From positions 3,100,001 to 3,164,000 of the forward strand of contig NZ_CP080409.1 of the NCBI RefSeq assembly GCF_019448235.1: a DNA stretch of 64,000 nucleotides, read 5' to 3'. The position numbers and the translations under genes are program-made. A model generated the notes under the pieces. The model saw only the letters and a list, made by a program, of their open reading frames with translations. It had not been told where the DNA came from and did not search any database. Positions 43,559 through 54,158 of this stretch are shown here, one piece after another (positions within the stretch are counted from its first letter, which is position 1; each line of letters starts with the position of its first letter). Origin of the DNA: Nocardioides panacisoli (GTDB lineage Bacteria > Actinomycetota > Actinomycetes > Propionibacteriales > Nocardioidaceae).

Positions 43559-43564
43559 TAGGCT
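43559..43564 (+). promoter_or_regulatory. -10 box of leaderless dnaX
   Basis: TAGGCT lies 7 bases before GTG 43572, with no Shine-Dalgarno between, the same arrangement as at marR and the DUF4177 gene. Confidence 0.5.
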
Positions 43565-43571
43565 CCGATGC

Positions 43572-45572
43572 GTGGAGTCCCCGCTTGCGCTGTACCGCCG
43601 CTACCGGCCCGAGACCTTCGCCGAGGTCATCGGGCAGGAGCACGTGACCGAGCCGCTGCGCGCCGCGCTCGCCGGCAACCGGGTCAACCACGCCTACCTC
43701 TTCTCCGGGCCCCGCGGCTGCGGCAAGACCACCAGCGCCCGCATCCTCGCGCGCGCACTCAACTGCGAGCAGGCGCCGGTGGCCGACCCCTGCGGGGAGT
43801 GCGAGAGCTGCCAGGACCTGGCCCGCGGTGGACCGGGCTCGATCGACGTGATCGAGATGGACGCCGCGTCCCACGGTGGTGTCGACGACGCGCGCGACCT
43901 GCGGGAGAAGGCGTTCTTCGCGCCGGTCAAGAGCCGCTACAAGGTCTACATCATCGACGAGGCCCACATGGTCACCCCGCAGGGCTTCAACGCCCTGCTC
44001 AAGCTCGTCGAGGAACCGCCGCCCCACCTGCGGTTCATCTTCGCCACGACCGAGCCCGAGAAGGTCATCCCGACCATCCGCTCCCGCACCCACCACTACC
44101 CGTTCCGGCTCATCCCGCCGCGGTTGCTCTCCTCCTACCTCACCGAGCTGTGCGAGAAGGAGGACGTCCCGATCGAGCCGGCCGCGATCCCGCTGGTGGT
44201 GCGTGCCGGTGGCGGGTCGGCCCGCGACACCCTCTCGGTGCTCGACCAGCTGCTCTCCGGCGCCGGCGCCGACGGGGTCACCCACCAGCTCGCGACCGGA
44301 CTCCTCGGCTACACCCCCGACACGCTGCTCGACGACGTCGTCGACGCCTTCGCGGCCGGTGACGGTGCGGCGGTGTTCGGCGTGGTGGACCGCGTCATCG
44401 AGACCGGGCAGGACCCCCGGCGCTTCACCGAGGACCTGCTCCGGCGGCTGCGTGACCTGGTGATCGTCGCCGCGGTCCCCGAGGCGCCGGCCTCCGGCCT
44501 GATCGACGTCCCCAGCGACGCGGGGGAGCGCCTCGTCGCGCAGGCGGGCCGGTTCGGTCGCGCCGAGCTCACCCGGGCGGCCGACCTCGTCGCGACCGGC
44601 CTGACCGAGATGCGCGGCGCCACCGCCCCGCGACTGCTGCTGGAGCTGATCTGCGCGCGGGTGCTCCTCCCGGCCGCCGACCACAGCACCGAGGGTGTGA
44701 TGGCCCGGCTCGACCGGCTCGAGCGCCGGGTGTCCATCACCGGCACTCCGTCAGCAGCAGCCCCGGCCGAGCCCGCGATCCCCGGCCAGGACCGTCCCGA
44801 GCCCGACCGTGTCGAGCGCGCCATGCCCGAGCGCGCCGAGCCCGCCCCCGTGGCCGAGCCGACCCCGACGCCCGAGTCCGCTCCGACTCCCGAGCCCACA
44901 TCGGTGGTCGAGCCTGCCGAGACCCCCGCCGAGCCCACCGTGCGGCCCGAGCCCACCTCGAGTCCCGAGCCCTCCCCGGCGGTCGAGCCCGTCGAGACCC
45001 CCGCGGGGCCGACCTCGGCCCCCGCACCCGCCCCGGCGCCGAGCACGGCCCCGGCCGGCGGCGACGGCCTCAGCCTGGTCGACGTACGCCGCCTCTGGCC
45101 CGACGTCATCGAGGCGGTCAAGCGGCGCCGCCGGGTGACCTGGATCCACCTGACCAACCACTCCCAGGTCGTCGGCTTCGACGGCGCCACGCTGACGCTG
45201 GGCTTCACCAACACCGGAGCCCGGCAGAGCTTCGAGGGCGGCCACCTCGACGTGGTCAAGCAGGCCATCACCGACGTCATCGGCGCGTCGTGGCGCATCG
45301 AGACCATCGACGACGCCGGCGCCGACCCGTCCGCGGCTCCGCCGCCCGAGCCGCCGCCGACTCCGCCCCCGCCGACCTCGGTCGAGGAGCCGGAGCGGCT
45401 CTCGCGCCGTGAGCAGATCGCCCAGCAGACGGCCGAGGCCGAGGAGGCGCCGCCGGAGGACCCCGACGCCGACGTCCGGCCCGACGACGCCGACGTGGAG
45501 TCGATGGACACCGGCGACCTGCTCGAGCGCGAGCTGGGCGCCACCATGATCGAAGAGACACCCAACAACTGA
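43572..45572 (+). CDS. dnaX: DNA polymerase III gamma/tau subunit
   Basis: 666 residues from GTG 43572 (ESPLALYRRYRPETFAEVIG). The clamp-loader AAA+ domain has Walker A SGPRGCGKTTSARILARAL, a zinc finger with four Cys (NCEQAPVADPCGECESC), Walker B IIDEAHM and sensor FATTEPEKV. Residues about 395-500 are a Pro/Glu/Thr/Ser linker of repeated EP and TP pairs, followed by a C-terminal tau-like domain (LWPDVIEAVKRRRRVTWIHL) and an acidic tail. No slippery A-run for a gamma frameshift was seen. Leads a cluster with ybaB and recR. Confidence 0.95.
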   Translation: MESPLALYRRYRPETFAEVIGQEHVTEPLRAALAGNRVNHAYLFSGPRGCGKTTSARILARALNCEQAPVADPCGECESCQDLARGGPGSIDVIEMDAASHGGVDDARDLREKAFFAPVKSRYKVYIIDEAHMVTPQGFNALLKLVEEPPPHLRFIFATTEPEKVIPTIRSRTHHYPFRLIPPRLLSSYLTELCEKEDVPIEPAAIPLVVRAGGGSARDTLSVLDQLLSGAGADGVTHQLATGLLGYTPDTLLDDVVDAFAAGDGAAVFGVVDRVIETGQDPRRFTEDLLRRLRDLVIVAAVPEAPASGLIDVPSDAGERLVAQAGRFGRAELTRAADLVATGLTEMRGATAPRLLLELICARVLLPAADHSTEGVMARLDRLERRVSITGTPSAAAPAEPAIPGQDRPEPDRVERAMPERAEPAPVAEPTPTPESAPTPEPTSVVEPAETPAEPTVRPEPTSSPEPSPAVEPVETPAGPTSAPAPAPAPSTAPAGGDGLSLVDVRRLWPDVIEAVKRRRRVTWIHLTNHSQVVGFDGATLTLGFTNTGARQSFEGGHLDVVKQAITDVIGASWRIETIDDAGADPSAAPPPEPPPTPPPPTSVEEPERLSRREQIAQQTAEAEEAPPEDPDADVRPDDADVESMDTGDLLERELGATMIEETPNN

Positions 45573-45594
45573 CCCGGACCCTGAGAGGTGCCCC

Positions 45595-45990
45595 ATGAGT
45601 GAGAACCCCTTCGACGCCCTCGGCGGTGGCGGCGGCCTCGACATCAACGCCTTGATGCAGCAGGCCCAGCAGATGCAGGAGGGCCTGCAGGCCGCCCAGG
45701 CCGAGCTGGAGGAGGCGACCGTCGACGGCACGGTCGCCGGCGGTGCCGTGACCGTGACCGTCAGCGGTGTCGGCGAGCTCAAGAACGTCGCGATCCAGCC
45801 CGGTCAGGTCGACGGCTCCGACGCCGAGTCGCTCGCGGACCTGAGCGACCTGATCGTCGCCGCCTACCGCGACGCCCGCGCCAAGGCCGACACGATGGCC
45901 GCCGAGAAGATGGGCCCGCTCGCCGGCGGCGGCATGCCCGGACTGCCCGGCGAGGGCGGCGGTTCCTCGGGACCGCTGGGCTTCCAGTGA
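45595..45990 (+). CDS. YbaB/EbfC nucleoid-associated protein
   Basis: 131 residues. [20 protein letters not shown] and [20 protein letters not shown] are YbaB signatures, with a Gly/Pro-rich C-terminal tail ([19 protein letters not shown]) typical of actinobacteria. Binds DNA as a dimer. Its place between dnaX and recR is conserved across bacteria. GAGAGG precedes ATG 45595. Confidence 0.93.
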   Translation: MSENPFDALGGGGGLDINALMQQAQQMQEGLQAAQAELEEATVDGTVAGGAVTVTVSGVGELKNVAIQPGQVDGSDAESLADLSDLIVAAYRDARAKADTMAAEKMGPLAGGGMPGLPGEGGGSSGPLGFQ

Positions 45991-46586
45991 TGTACGAAGG
46001 GGTCGTCCAGGACCTCATCGACGAGCTCGGCCGGCTGCCCGGTGTCGGTCCCAAGAGCGCCCAACGCATCGCCTTCCACCTGCTGCAGTCCGAGGAGGCC
46101 GACGTACGCCGCCTCGCCGAGGTGCTGATCGAGGTCAAGGCGAAGGTGAAGTTCTGCAGCATCTGCTTCAACGTCGCCGAGGCCGACCAGTGCCGCATCT
46201 GTGCCGACCCGCGTCGCGACGGCAGCGTGCTGTGCGTGGTCGAGGAGTACAAGGACGTCGTCGCCATCGAGCGCACCCGCGAGTTCAAGGGCCGCTACCA
46301 CGTGCTGGGCGGCGCGATCTCGCCCATCGACGGCATCGGTCCCGAGCAGCTCCACATCCGTGAGCTGCTGACGCGGCTGGGCGACGGCAGCGTCACCGAG
46401 GTGATCCTGGCCACCGACCCCAACCTCGAGGGCGAGGCCACCGCGACCTATCTCACGCGCATGTTGGAGCCGATGGGGTTGCGCGTGACCCGTTTGGCGA
46501 GTGGACTGCCCGTAGGCGGTGACCTGGAGTACGCCGACGAGGTCACCCTGGGACGCGCATTCGTGGGAAGGCAGGCGGCGACATGA
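45990..46586 (+). CDS. recR: Recombination mediator RecR
   Basis: 198 residues. N-terminal helix-hairpin-helix [20 protein letters not shown], the zinc finger [16 protein letters not shown], a Toprim domain ([16 protein letters not shown]) and C-terminal [20 protein letters not shown]. It loads RecA at gaps with RecF/RecO. ATG 45990 overlaps the ybaB stop (TGATG). Confidence 0.95.
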   Translation: MYEGVVQDLIDELGRLPGVGPKSAQRIAFHLLQSEEADVRRLAEVLIEVKAKVKFCSICFNVAEADQCRICADPRRDGSVLCVVEEYKDVVAIERTREFKGRYHVLGGAISPIDGIGPEQLHIRELLTRLGDGSVTEVILATDPNLEGEATATYLTRMLEPMGLRVTRLASGLPVGGDLEYADEVTLGRAFVGRQAAT

Positions 46587-47230
46587 TCAGCGATCGCTCC
46601 GAGACGCCGACGGGGGAGTTCCCGGCCCACGCCGCGCTGCGCGCCATGGTCGAGGTCGAGGCGCAGAACGTCCGCCTCGCCGACGACCTGGCCGCCTCCT
46701 TCCAGGCCTTCCTCGACGCACTCACCGCCATCACCCGTGAGGCGACCGGCAACGAGGCGGTCTCGCTGCTGCTGCTCCAGGTCAGCCAGGTGTCGCTGGC
46801 GGGTGCGCGGTTGGGTGCCCAGCGCGACATCACGCCGCTGGGGGAGTTCCAGCCCGACGTGGGACCCGATGCCGACTTCGACGACGTCCGCATGCAGCTC
46901 GGTGAGCTGCTGGGCAACGCCGACGTCTACAGCCACGTGCTCGACCCCTACCAGCCCGAGCTGGTGGTGAGCAGCCTCGCCGACGACCTGACCGCCATCG
47001 CGGCGGACCTGGAGAACGGCATGCGCCACCACCGCGCCGGCGACGTGGACGAGGCCATGTGGTGGTGGCAGTTCTCCTACGTCTCCAACTGGGGGTCGCT
47101 GGCCAGTGCGGTGCAGAAGGCGCTGCACTCGGTGGTCTCCCACGACCGCCTCGACGTCGACAACGCCTCCGAGCAGGACCAGATCGACGCCGCGGAGGCT
47201 GTGCTGGACGCCACCTCCCCGGAGGCGTGA
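46583..47230 (+). CDS. DUF5063-domain protein
   Basis: 215 residues overlapping recR by ATGA. Mostly helical; [20 protein letters not shown], then [20 protein letters not shown] and the tryptophan-rich [20 protein letters not shown], are features of DUF5063 proteins that follow recR in actinobacteria. Function unknown, conceivably linked to recombination by context. Confidence 0.82.
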   Translation: MISDRSETPTGEFPAHAALRAMVEVEAQNVRLADDLAASFQAFLDALTAITREATGNEAVSLLLLQVSQVSLAGARLGAQRDITPLGEFQPDVGPDADFDDVRMQLGELLGNADVYSHVLDPYQPELVVSSLADDLTAIAADLENGMRHHRAGDVDEAMWWWQFSYVSNWGSLASAVQKALHSVVSHDRLDVDNASEQDQIDAAEAVLDATSPEA

Positions 47231-47238
47231 CGGCTCCC

Positions 47239-47244
47239 TAGAAT
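47239..47244 (+). promoter_or_regulatory. -10 box of the ask-asd operon
   Basis: TAGAAT, giving a leader of about 67 bases ahead of ask. No convincing -35 hexamer was found at standard spacing. Confidence 0.4.
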
Positions 47245-47294
47245 GGGGTTCGCGTCCCAGTTGTGCTGGGATGGGTTCGGAACACTCTTCCCGA

Positions 47295-47311
47295 TCAACT
47301 TCAGGAGTTGA
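47295..47311 (+). promoter_or_regulatory. Hairpin overlapping the ask ribosome binding site
   Basis: TCAACT (47295-47300) pairs with AGTTGA (47306-47311) across a TCAGG loop. The AGGAG ribosome site of ask (47303-47307) lies partly in the loop and partly in the stem. A second small hairpin (TCCCAG with CTGGGA) lies just upstream. It may tune ask translation. Confidence 0.4.
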
Positions 47312-47317
47312 GCCCCC

Positions 47318-49664
<2,347 letters not shown>

Positions 49665-49677
49665 GCCACCCACGTGC

Positions 49678-49746
49678 CGAGTCGGCGCGAACTCGACGAG
49701 TTCGCGCCGACTCGACGCAATTGTGGGCCGAGTTGGCGCCGACTCG
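49678..49746. repeat. Array B of the 18-bp near-palindromic intergenic repeat (three units)
   Basis: Units at 49678-49695 (CGAGTCGGCGCGAACTCG) and 49697-49714 (its exact reverse complement) form a perfect 37-base inverted repeat. A third, CGAGTTGGCGCCGACTCG, is at 49729-49746, exactly 32 bases from the second. The array fills the gap between the convergent asd and membrane-protein genes and could act as a bidirectional terminator. Confidence 0.9.
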
Positions 49747-49756
49747 ACCCGGGTGG

Positions 49757-50758
49757 CTAACTCTCCGGTTCGACGAAGGTCTTGGTGACGAAGACCGAGA
49801 GGGCGTACGCCCCGACGGTGACGACGGGGATCACCACCAGCGACGACCAGTGGTCGAGCACGTCGATGAGCAGCAGCAGCGCGACGACGGCGACCAGGCC
49901 GACGGCGAGGAAACTGCTGCTGCCGGGGTCGGGCACGTCGAAGCTCTTCAGGATGGCGCTGCCGAGCATCACGCTCACGATGAACATCGCCACCAGCAGC
50001 AGGAAGCCGGGCCCCCCGCCACACGTCGCGGTGCCGCGGATGGCCTCGCAGCCGCGCAGCGAGAGCCAGGTCAGCACGACCATGCCCAGGCCGACGATGG
50101 CTCCGGTGAGGACCGCGGCGGGGTAGTGGTCGAGCATCGGCACGGCGGTCGTCGAGGAGTCGTCCTCGTCGGAGCCCGGTGACGCCGGGCCGCCGCTGCT
50201 TCCACCGTCACTGTCGTCGCCGTCGTTGCGCACCAGGTCGCCGACCCGGTCGCGGACCCGCTGCAGGAGCGACGGGCCGGACGCGGCCGCTGCCGGGGCG
50301 GCGGCCACCGGCGCCAAGTCGTCCTCGTCCTCGTCGAGACCGGTCTCGATCTCGTCGATGATCGGCTCGTCGTCGGCCACGGGCGGCAGCACGCTGGTCT
50401 CCTGTGCGGCCGGTGCCGATGACGGACGACTCTCCGGCCGGCTCTCGACCGGCGCGTCGGCGTCCTCGGCCTCCGCAGGGTCCGCCGTCGGGACCTCGGC
50501 GGTCTCCGGGGGCGCGAAGGCTGCGTGGTCGGTGTGGGCGGTGTGCTCGGGCTCGTCCTCGCCAGCGGCGGCCTCCGCCGGCGCCGGTGCCTCGGTGGGA
50601 GCGTCCTCGGCCTCGGTCGTGGGCTCCTCGGCGGTCGGAGCAGGCTCCGGGTGCTCGGACGCGGATCCGGTGTCGTCGCCCCGACCGGACTTCTTCTTAC
50701 GACCGAACAGCTTCGGTGGCTCCAAGCTGACCTTCAGCTTGTCCTGCTCGTCTGACAT
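49757..50758 (-). CDS. Membrane protein with long acidic Pro/Ala-rich N-terminal region
   Basis: 333 residues from ATG 50758. Residues 1-210 are low-complexity and strongly acidic (runs of E, D, P, A; for example GLDEDEDDLAPV), preceded by a basic patch (KLFGRKKKSGRG). Four hydrophobic helices follow (AAVLTGAIVGLGMVVLTWLS, FLLLVAMFIVSVMLGSAILK, FLAVGLVAVVALLLLIDVLD, LVVIPVVTVGAYALSVFVTK), with two cysteines in a loop. No family recognised. Convergent with asd, divergent from the MFS gene. Confidence 0.72.
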   Translation of the reverse strand: MSDEQDKLKVSLEPPKLFGRKKKSGRGDDTGSASEHPEPAPTAEEPTTEAEDAPTEAPAPAEAAAGEDEPEHTAHTDHAAFAPPETAEVPTADPAEAEDADAPVESRPESRPSSAPAAQETSVLPPVADDEPIIDEIETGLDEDEDDLAPVAAAPAAAASGPSLLQRVRDRVGDLVRNDGDDSDGGSSGGPASPGSDEDDSSTTAVPMLDHYPAAVLTGAIVGLGMVVLTWLSLRGCEAIRGTATCGGGPGFLLLVAMFIVSVMLGSAILKSFDVPDPGSSSFLAVGLVAVVALLLLIDVLDHWSSLVVIPVVTVGAYALSVFVTKTFVEPES

Positions 50759-50798
50759 GAGGAGCAGTGTGTCATGGACCCCTCGCCACGGTGCGGTC

Positions 50799-52424
50799 AT
50801 GAGCCACTCCGCGGGCAGCGTCACCGCGGTTGTCGACGGGGGTCCGGCGTGGTCGAATCGACCCGTGGTGGCGACCTCCGCCCCGATCCGGTGGGGCACG
50901 ACCGAGGGGCGGTGGGTGCTGGCCGCGGCCGTCCTCGGCTCGGGCATGGCCGGGGTGGACGCCACCGTCGTCAACGTGGCGCTCCCGGCGCTCGGCGAGG
51001 ACCTCGACGCCGACTTCGCAGTGCTTCAGTGGGTCGTGAGCGGCTACGCCCTGACGTTGGCGTCGTTCATCCTGCTCGGGGGCACGCTGGGGGACCGCTT
51101 CGGTCGGCGGCGCGTGTTCGCGGTCGGTGTGGCGTGGTTCGCCGTCGCGTCGGTGCTGTGCGGCATCGCCCCGAACGCCGAGCTCCTGGTCGCCGCCCGG
51201 GTGCTGCAGGGGGTGGGCGGCGCGCTGTTGACGCCGGCGAGCCTGGCCATCCTGCAGGCGAGCTTCGCAGCGGATGACCGCGGCCGGGCGATCGGTGCGT
51301 GGTCGGGGCTGGGTGGGGTGGCGACCGCGATCGGGCCGTTCCTGGGCGGCTGGCTGGTGGCGAGCGTGTCGTGGCGGTGGGTGTTCCTGATCAACGTGCC
51401 GCTCGCGCTGGTGGTGCTGTGGGTGCTGTGGAGCCACGTGCCTGAGAGCCGCGACAGCGAGGACACCGGCGGGATCGACTGGGCCGGGTCCGCGCTGGCC
51501 GCGACCGCACTCGCCGGCCTGACCTACGCCGCGATCGGTGGCGGCGAGCAGGGCGTCACGGCCGCGGTCGGACTGGCGCTGGCGGTGGGCCTGCTGGCGG
51601 GGGCGGCGTTCTGGCTGCTGGAGCGGCGGACGTCGCACCCCGTCCTGCCGCCCTCCATCCTCGCCTCGCGGCAGTTCGGCGCCGTCAACGCGGTGACGTT
51701 CGTGGTCTACGGTGCCCTGGGGGTGGTGTTCTTCCTGCTGGTCGTGCAGCTGCAGGTGGTCTCGGGCTTCGGGCCCGTGGCCGCGGGCGCGGCGCTGCTG
51801 CCCGTCACGCTGGTGATGCTGGCGCTCTCCGCACGGTCGGGCGAGCTCGCCAGCCGGATCGGGCCGCGACTGCAGATGGCGGCGGGCCCGGTCGTCTGCG
51901 CCGCCGCGCTGGTGTGGATGCTGGGCATCGATGCCGACGCTCGCTACGTCCGCGAGGTCCTCCCGCCGGTGCTGCTGTTCGGGCTCGGCCTGGCGGTGAT
52001 GGTGGCACCGCTGACGGCCACGGCACTCGCGGTGGTGCCCGAGCGCCACGCCGGGCTGGCCTCCGGGGTCAACAACGCGGTCGCCCGGACCGGTGGCCTG
52101 GCGGCCGTCGCGGTGATCCCGGTGCTCGTCGGGCTCACGGGGGCCGACTACGCCGACCCCGACGTCTTCGACACCGCCTTCGACCGGGCGATGCTGGTGG
52201 CCGCCGTGGTGCTGCTGGTCGGTGGGGTGCTGGCGTTGGTGAGTGTCCGTGCCGACGCGCTCGTCGCCGAGGGTGGCAGGGGTGAGCCGTACGCCGCGGC
52301 ACCGGTGGCCGGCCCCACGGCCACCGCTCGCCACCACCTCAACCACTGTGCGGTGGCCGGCCCGCCGCTGGTCTGCGACGTCCCCGACGAGGGCCACGCC
52401 GGATCCGGAGCCCACGAGGACTGA
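50799..52424 (+). CDS. MFS multidrug exporter, DHA2 (EmrB/QacA) family
   Basis: 541 residues, 14-helix type. Motif A-like LGGTLGDRFGRRRVFAVGVA, the antiporter motif C region GVATAIGPFLGGWLVASVSW and motif D1-like LDADFAVLQWVVSGYALTLA place it in DHA2. It probably exports drugs using the proton gradient. ATG 50799 is chosen; GTG 50865 or 50868 are alternatives closer to the first helix. The C-terminus (about 45 residues) is hydrophilic with HHLNHC. Confidence 0.87.
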   Translation: MSHSAGSVTAVVDGGPAWSNRPVVATSAPIRWGTTEGRWVLAAAVLGSGMAGVDATVVNVALPALGEDLDADFAVLQWVVSGYALTLASFILLGGTLGDRFGRRRVFAVGVAWFAVASVLCGIAPNAELLVAARVLQGVGGALLTPASLAILQASFAADDRGRAIGAWSGLGGVATAIGPFLGGWLVASVSWRWVFLINVPLALVVLWVLWSHVPESRDSEDTGGIDWAGSALAATALAGLTYAAIGGGEQGVTAAVGLALAVGLLAGAAFWLLERRTSHPVLPPSILASRQFGAVNAVTFVVYGALGVVFFLLVVQLQVVSGFGPVAAGAALLPVTLVMLALSARSGELASRIGPRLQMAAGPVVCAAALVWMLGIDADARYVREVLPPVLLFGLGLAVMVAPLTATALAVVPERHAGLASGVNNAVARTGGLAAVAVIPVLVGLTGADYADPDVFDTAFDRAMLVAAVVLLVGGVLALVSVRADALVAEGGRGEPYAAAPVAGPTATARHHLNHCAVAGPPLVCDVPDEGHAGSGAHED

Positions 52425-52510
52425 GCGACCGCGCACCGAAGCGGGCCGAGAACGACCGAACCCGGCGTACCGCTCGGTCCGCCGGGTTCACGATGTCGCG
52501 AGACATCACG

Positions 52511-52587
52511 TGGTCGGGCTGACAGGATTTGAACCTGCGGCCTCCTCGTCCCGAACGAGGCGCGCTACCAAGCTGCGCTACAGCCCG
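52511..52587 (-). tRNA. tRNA-Pro (anticodon CGG)
   Basis: The minus strand gives CGGGCTG as 5' acceptor arm (from 52587), D-arm GCGCAGCTTGGTAGCGC, anticodon stem-loop CCTCG-TTCGGGA-CGAGG with anticodon CGG, T-arm GCAGGTTCAAATCCTGT and acceptor CAGCCCG, discriminator A and an encoded CCA (52511-52513). Confidence 0.95.
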
Positions 52588-52665
52588 ATGAGAGCCCCCA
52601 CTCCGGGAGGCTCTCGAGTACGGGAGCATACCCGAGCCGTCGGGCGGTCCCGCAATCGAGGTCGG

Positions 52666-53586
52666 TCAGTCCCGCGGGAGCAGCGTGAGCAGCGTTGCCT
52701 CGGGTCGGCAGGCCAGACGCAACCGGATCTGGGGGTGCGTGCCGAGGCCCGCCGAGACGTGCAGCCACGCCGAACCCGGCTCGCCCGGCATCGAGTCCGC
52801 GGGGTGCCGGTGCAGTCCCCGCGCCCGCTCCGGCTCGAGGTCGCAGTTGGTGGTGAGGGCACGGCCGCCGGGCAGGCACACCTGGCCGCCGTGGGTGTGG
52901 CCGGCAATGATCGCCTCGTAGCCGTCGGCGGCGTACTGGTCCAGCACCCGGAGGTACGGCGCGTGCGTGATCCCGAGCCGGACGTCGGCCGTCCGATCCG
53001 CCTGTCCCGCCACCGCGGGGAGGTCGTCGTAGCCCAGGTGCGGGTCGTCGACACCGGCGAACGCGATCGAGGTCTCGCCGACCCGCACCGTCTCGCGACG
53101 GTTCGTCAGGTCGTGCCACCCGGCGGCGCGGAAGCCGTCGCTCAGGTCGCCCCACGGCAGCGGCGGCAGGTCCGTGCGGCGCTTGCCGTCGTCGGGCAGC
53201 AGGTAGGCCAGCGGGTTGCGCAAGCCGGGGGAGAAGTAGTCGTTGGAGCCGTGCACGAAGACGCCCGGCCGGTCCAGCAGCGGCGCGAAGCAGTCCAGCA
53301 CCGCCGGCACCGCGTCGCGGTGGGCGAGGTTGTCCCCGGTGTCGATGACGAGGTCGGGCGCCAGGTCGCCCAGGCGGCGTACCCAGTCCTGCTTGGCACG
53401 CTGCCCCGGCACAAGGTGGAGGTCGCTGAGCTGGAGCACCCGCAGCGGCCGCATGCCGGCCGGGAGCAGGGGCAGCTCGTAGCGCCGCAGGGTGTACTGC
53501 CGCGCCTCCCATGCGGCGTACGCCGTCACCGCGGCGCCGGAGGCCGCACCGGCGCCGAGCACGCGCGGAATCGAGAGGAAGGGCAC
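52666..53586 (-). CDS. Membrane-anchored metallophosphoesterase (YkuE/Rv3683-like)
   Basis: 306 residues from GTG 53586. An N-terminal helix (VLGAGAASGAAVTAYAAW) precedes the phosphoesterase domain with LQLSDLHLVPGQ, VIDTGDNLAHRDA, FVHGSNDYFSP, GITHAPY and IIAGHTHGGQVCLPGG. The GSND where GNHD is usual is a known variant of this subfamily. Mycobacteria have a similar gene beside ponA2. It is divergent from yqeY across 40 bases. Confidence 0.87.
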   Translation of the reverse strand: MPFLSIPRVLGAGAASGAAVTAYAAWEARQYTLRRYELPLLPAGMRPLRVLQLSDLHLVPGQRAKQDWVRRLGDLAPDLVIDTGDNLAHRDAVPAVLDCFAPLLDRPGVFVHGSNDYFSPGLRNPLAYLLPDDGKRRTDLPPLPWGDLSDGFRAAGWHDLTNRRETVRVGETSIAFAGVDDPHLGYDDLPAVAGQADRTADVRLGITHAPYLRVLDQYAADGYEAIIAGHTHGGQVCLPGGRALTTNCDLEPERARGLHRHPADSMPGEPGSAWLHVSAGLGTHPQIRLRLACRPEATLLTLLPRD

Positions 53587-53626
53587 GTGGCAAGGCTGCC
53601 ACACGGTGCGACATACCCTTGCCGCC

Positions 53627-54085
53627 ATGGGCACTCTCAAGGATCAGCTGCGCACCGACCTCACCGCTGCGATGAAGGCGCGGGACAAGGCGCGCGCCTC
53701 GACGCTGCGGATGGTGCTGACCGCACTCAGCAAGGCCGAGGTGGCCGGTGACACCGCGCGCGAGCTCAGTGACGAGGAGGTCACCCAGGTGCTCACCAAG
53801 GAGGCCAAGGGCCGCCGCGAGGCGGCGCTCGCCTTCGAGGAGGGCGGTCGCGCCGAGAGTGCGGAGAAGGAGCGGGCCGAGGCGGCGGTCATCGCCGAGT
53901 ACCTGCCCGAGCAGCTCGACGAGGCGGCCATCGCCGAGGTCGTGAGCACGACGATCGCCGAGCTGGGCGTCGCCGAGGACGGCATGAAGGCCATGGGCCG
54001 CGTCATGGGCGCGGTGCAGCCGAAGGTGGCGGGACGGGCCGACGGTGCCGCCGTCGCCGCGGAGGTACGCCGCCAGCTCGGCTGA
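53627..54085 (+). CDS. GatB/YqeY-domain protein
   Basis: 152 residues. KDQLRTDLTAAMKARDKARA, TLRMVLTALSKAEV, the acidic-basic stretch LTKEAKGRREAALAFEEGGR and EYLPEQLDEAAIAEVV are characteristic of YqeY. The tail AMGRVMGAVQPKVAGRADGA, then VAAEVRRQLG, resembles the tRNA-binding tail domain of GatB. ATG 53627 follows TACCCT (53614-53619) by 7 bases, suggesting leaderless transcription. Confidence 0.9.
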   Translation: MGTLKDQLRTDLTAAMKARDKARASTLRMVLTALSKAEVAGDTARELSDEEVTQVLTKEAKGRREAALAFEEGGRAESAEKERAEAAVIAEYLPEQLDEAAIAEVVSTTIAELGVAEDGMKAMGRVMGAVQPKVAGRADGAAVAAEVRRQLG

Positions 54086-54109
54086 GCGGACCGGACCGAG
54101 CCACCGGGG

Positions 54110-54147
54110 CGAGTCGGCGTGAACTCGGCCGAGTTCACGCCGACTCG
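54110..54147. repeat. Array C of the 18-bp intergenic repeat: perfect 38-bp palindrome
   Basis: CGAGTCGGCGTGAACTCG (54110-54127), GC, then its exact reverse complement CGAGTTCACGCCGACTCG (54130-54147). It lies between the convergent yqeY and PBP genes, 11 bases before the PBP stop. A strong hairpin would form in either transcript. Confidence 0.92.
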
Positions 54148-54158
54148 GCACCCGGGCG

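Noticed and set aside
44745..45060. Separate gene or tandem repeat in the Pro/Glu-rich part of dnaX
   Set aside because: The repeats are short EP/TP pairs inside one continuous frame, typical of the flexible linker in actinobacterial tau subunits.
43572..45572. Programmed frameshift in dnaX producing gamma
   Set aside because: No A-rich slippery heptamer or following stem-loop was found; the gene reads through as one frame.
47231..47317. Lysine riboswitch ahead of ask
   Set aside because: The leader is under 90 bases and lacks the five-helix lysine aptamer; only two small hairpins are seen.
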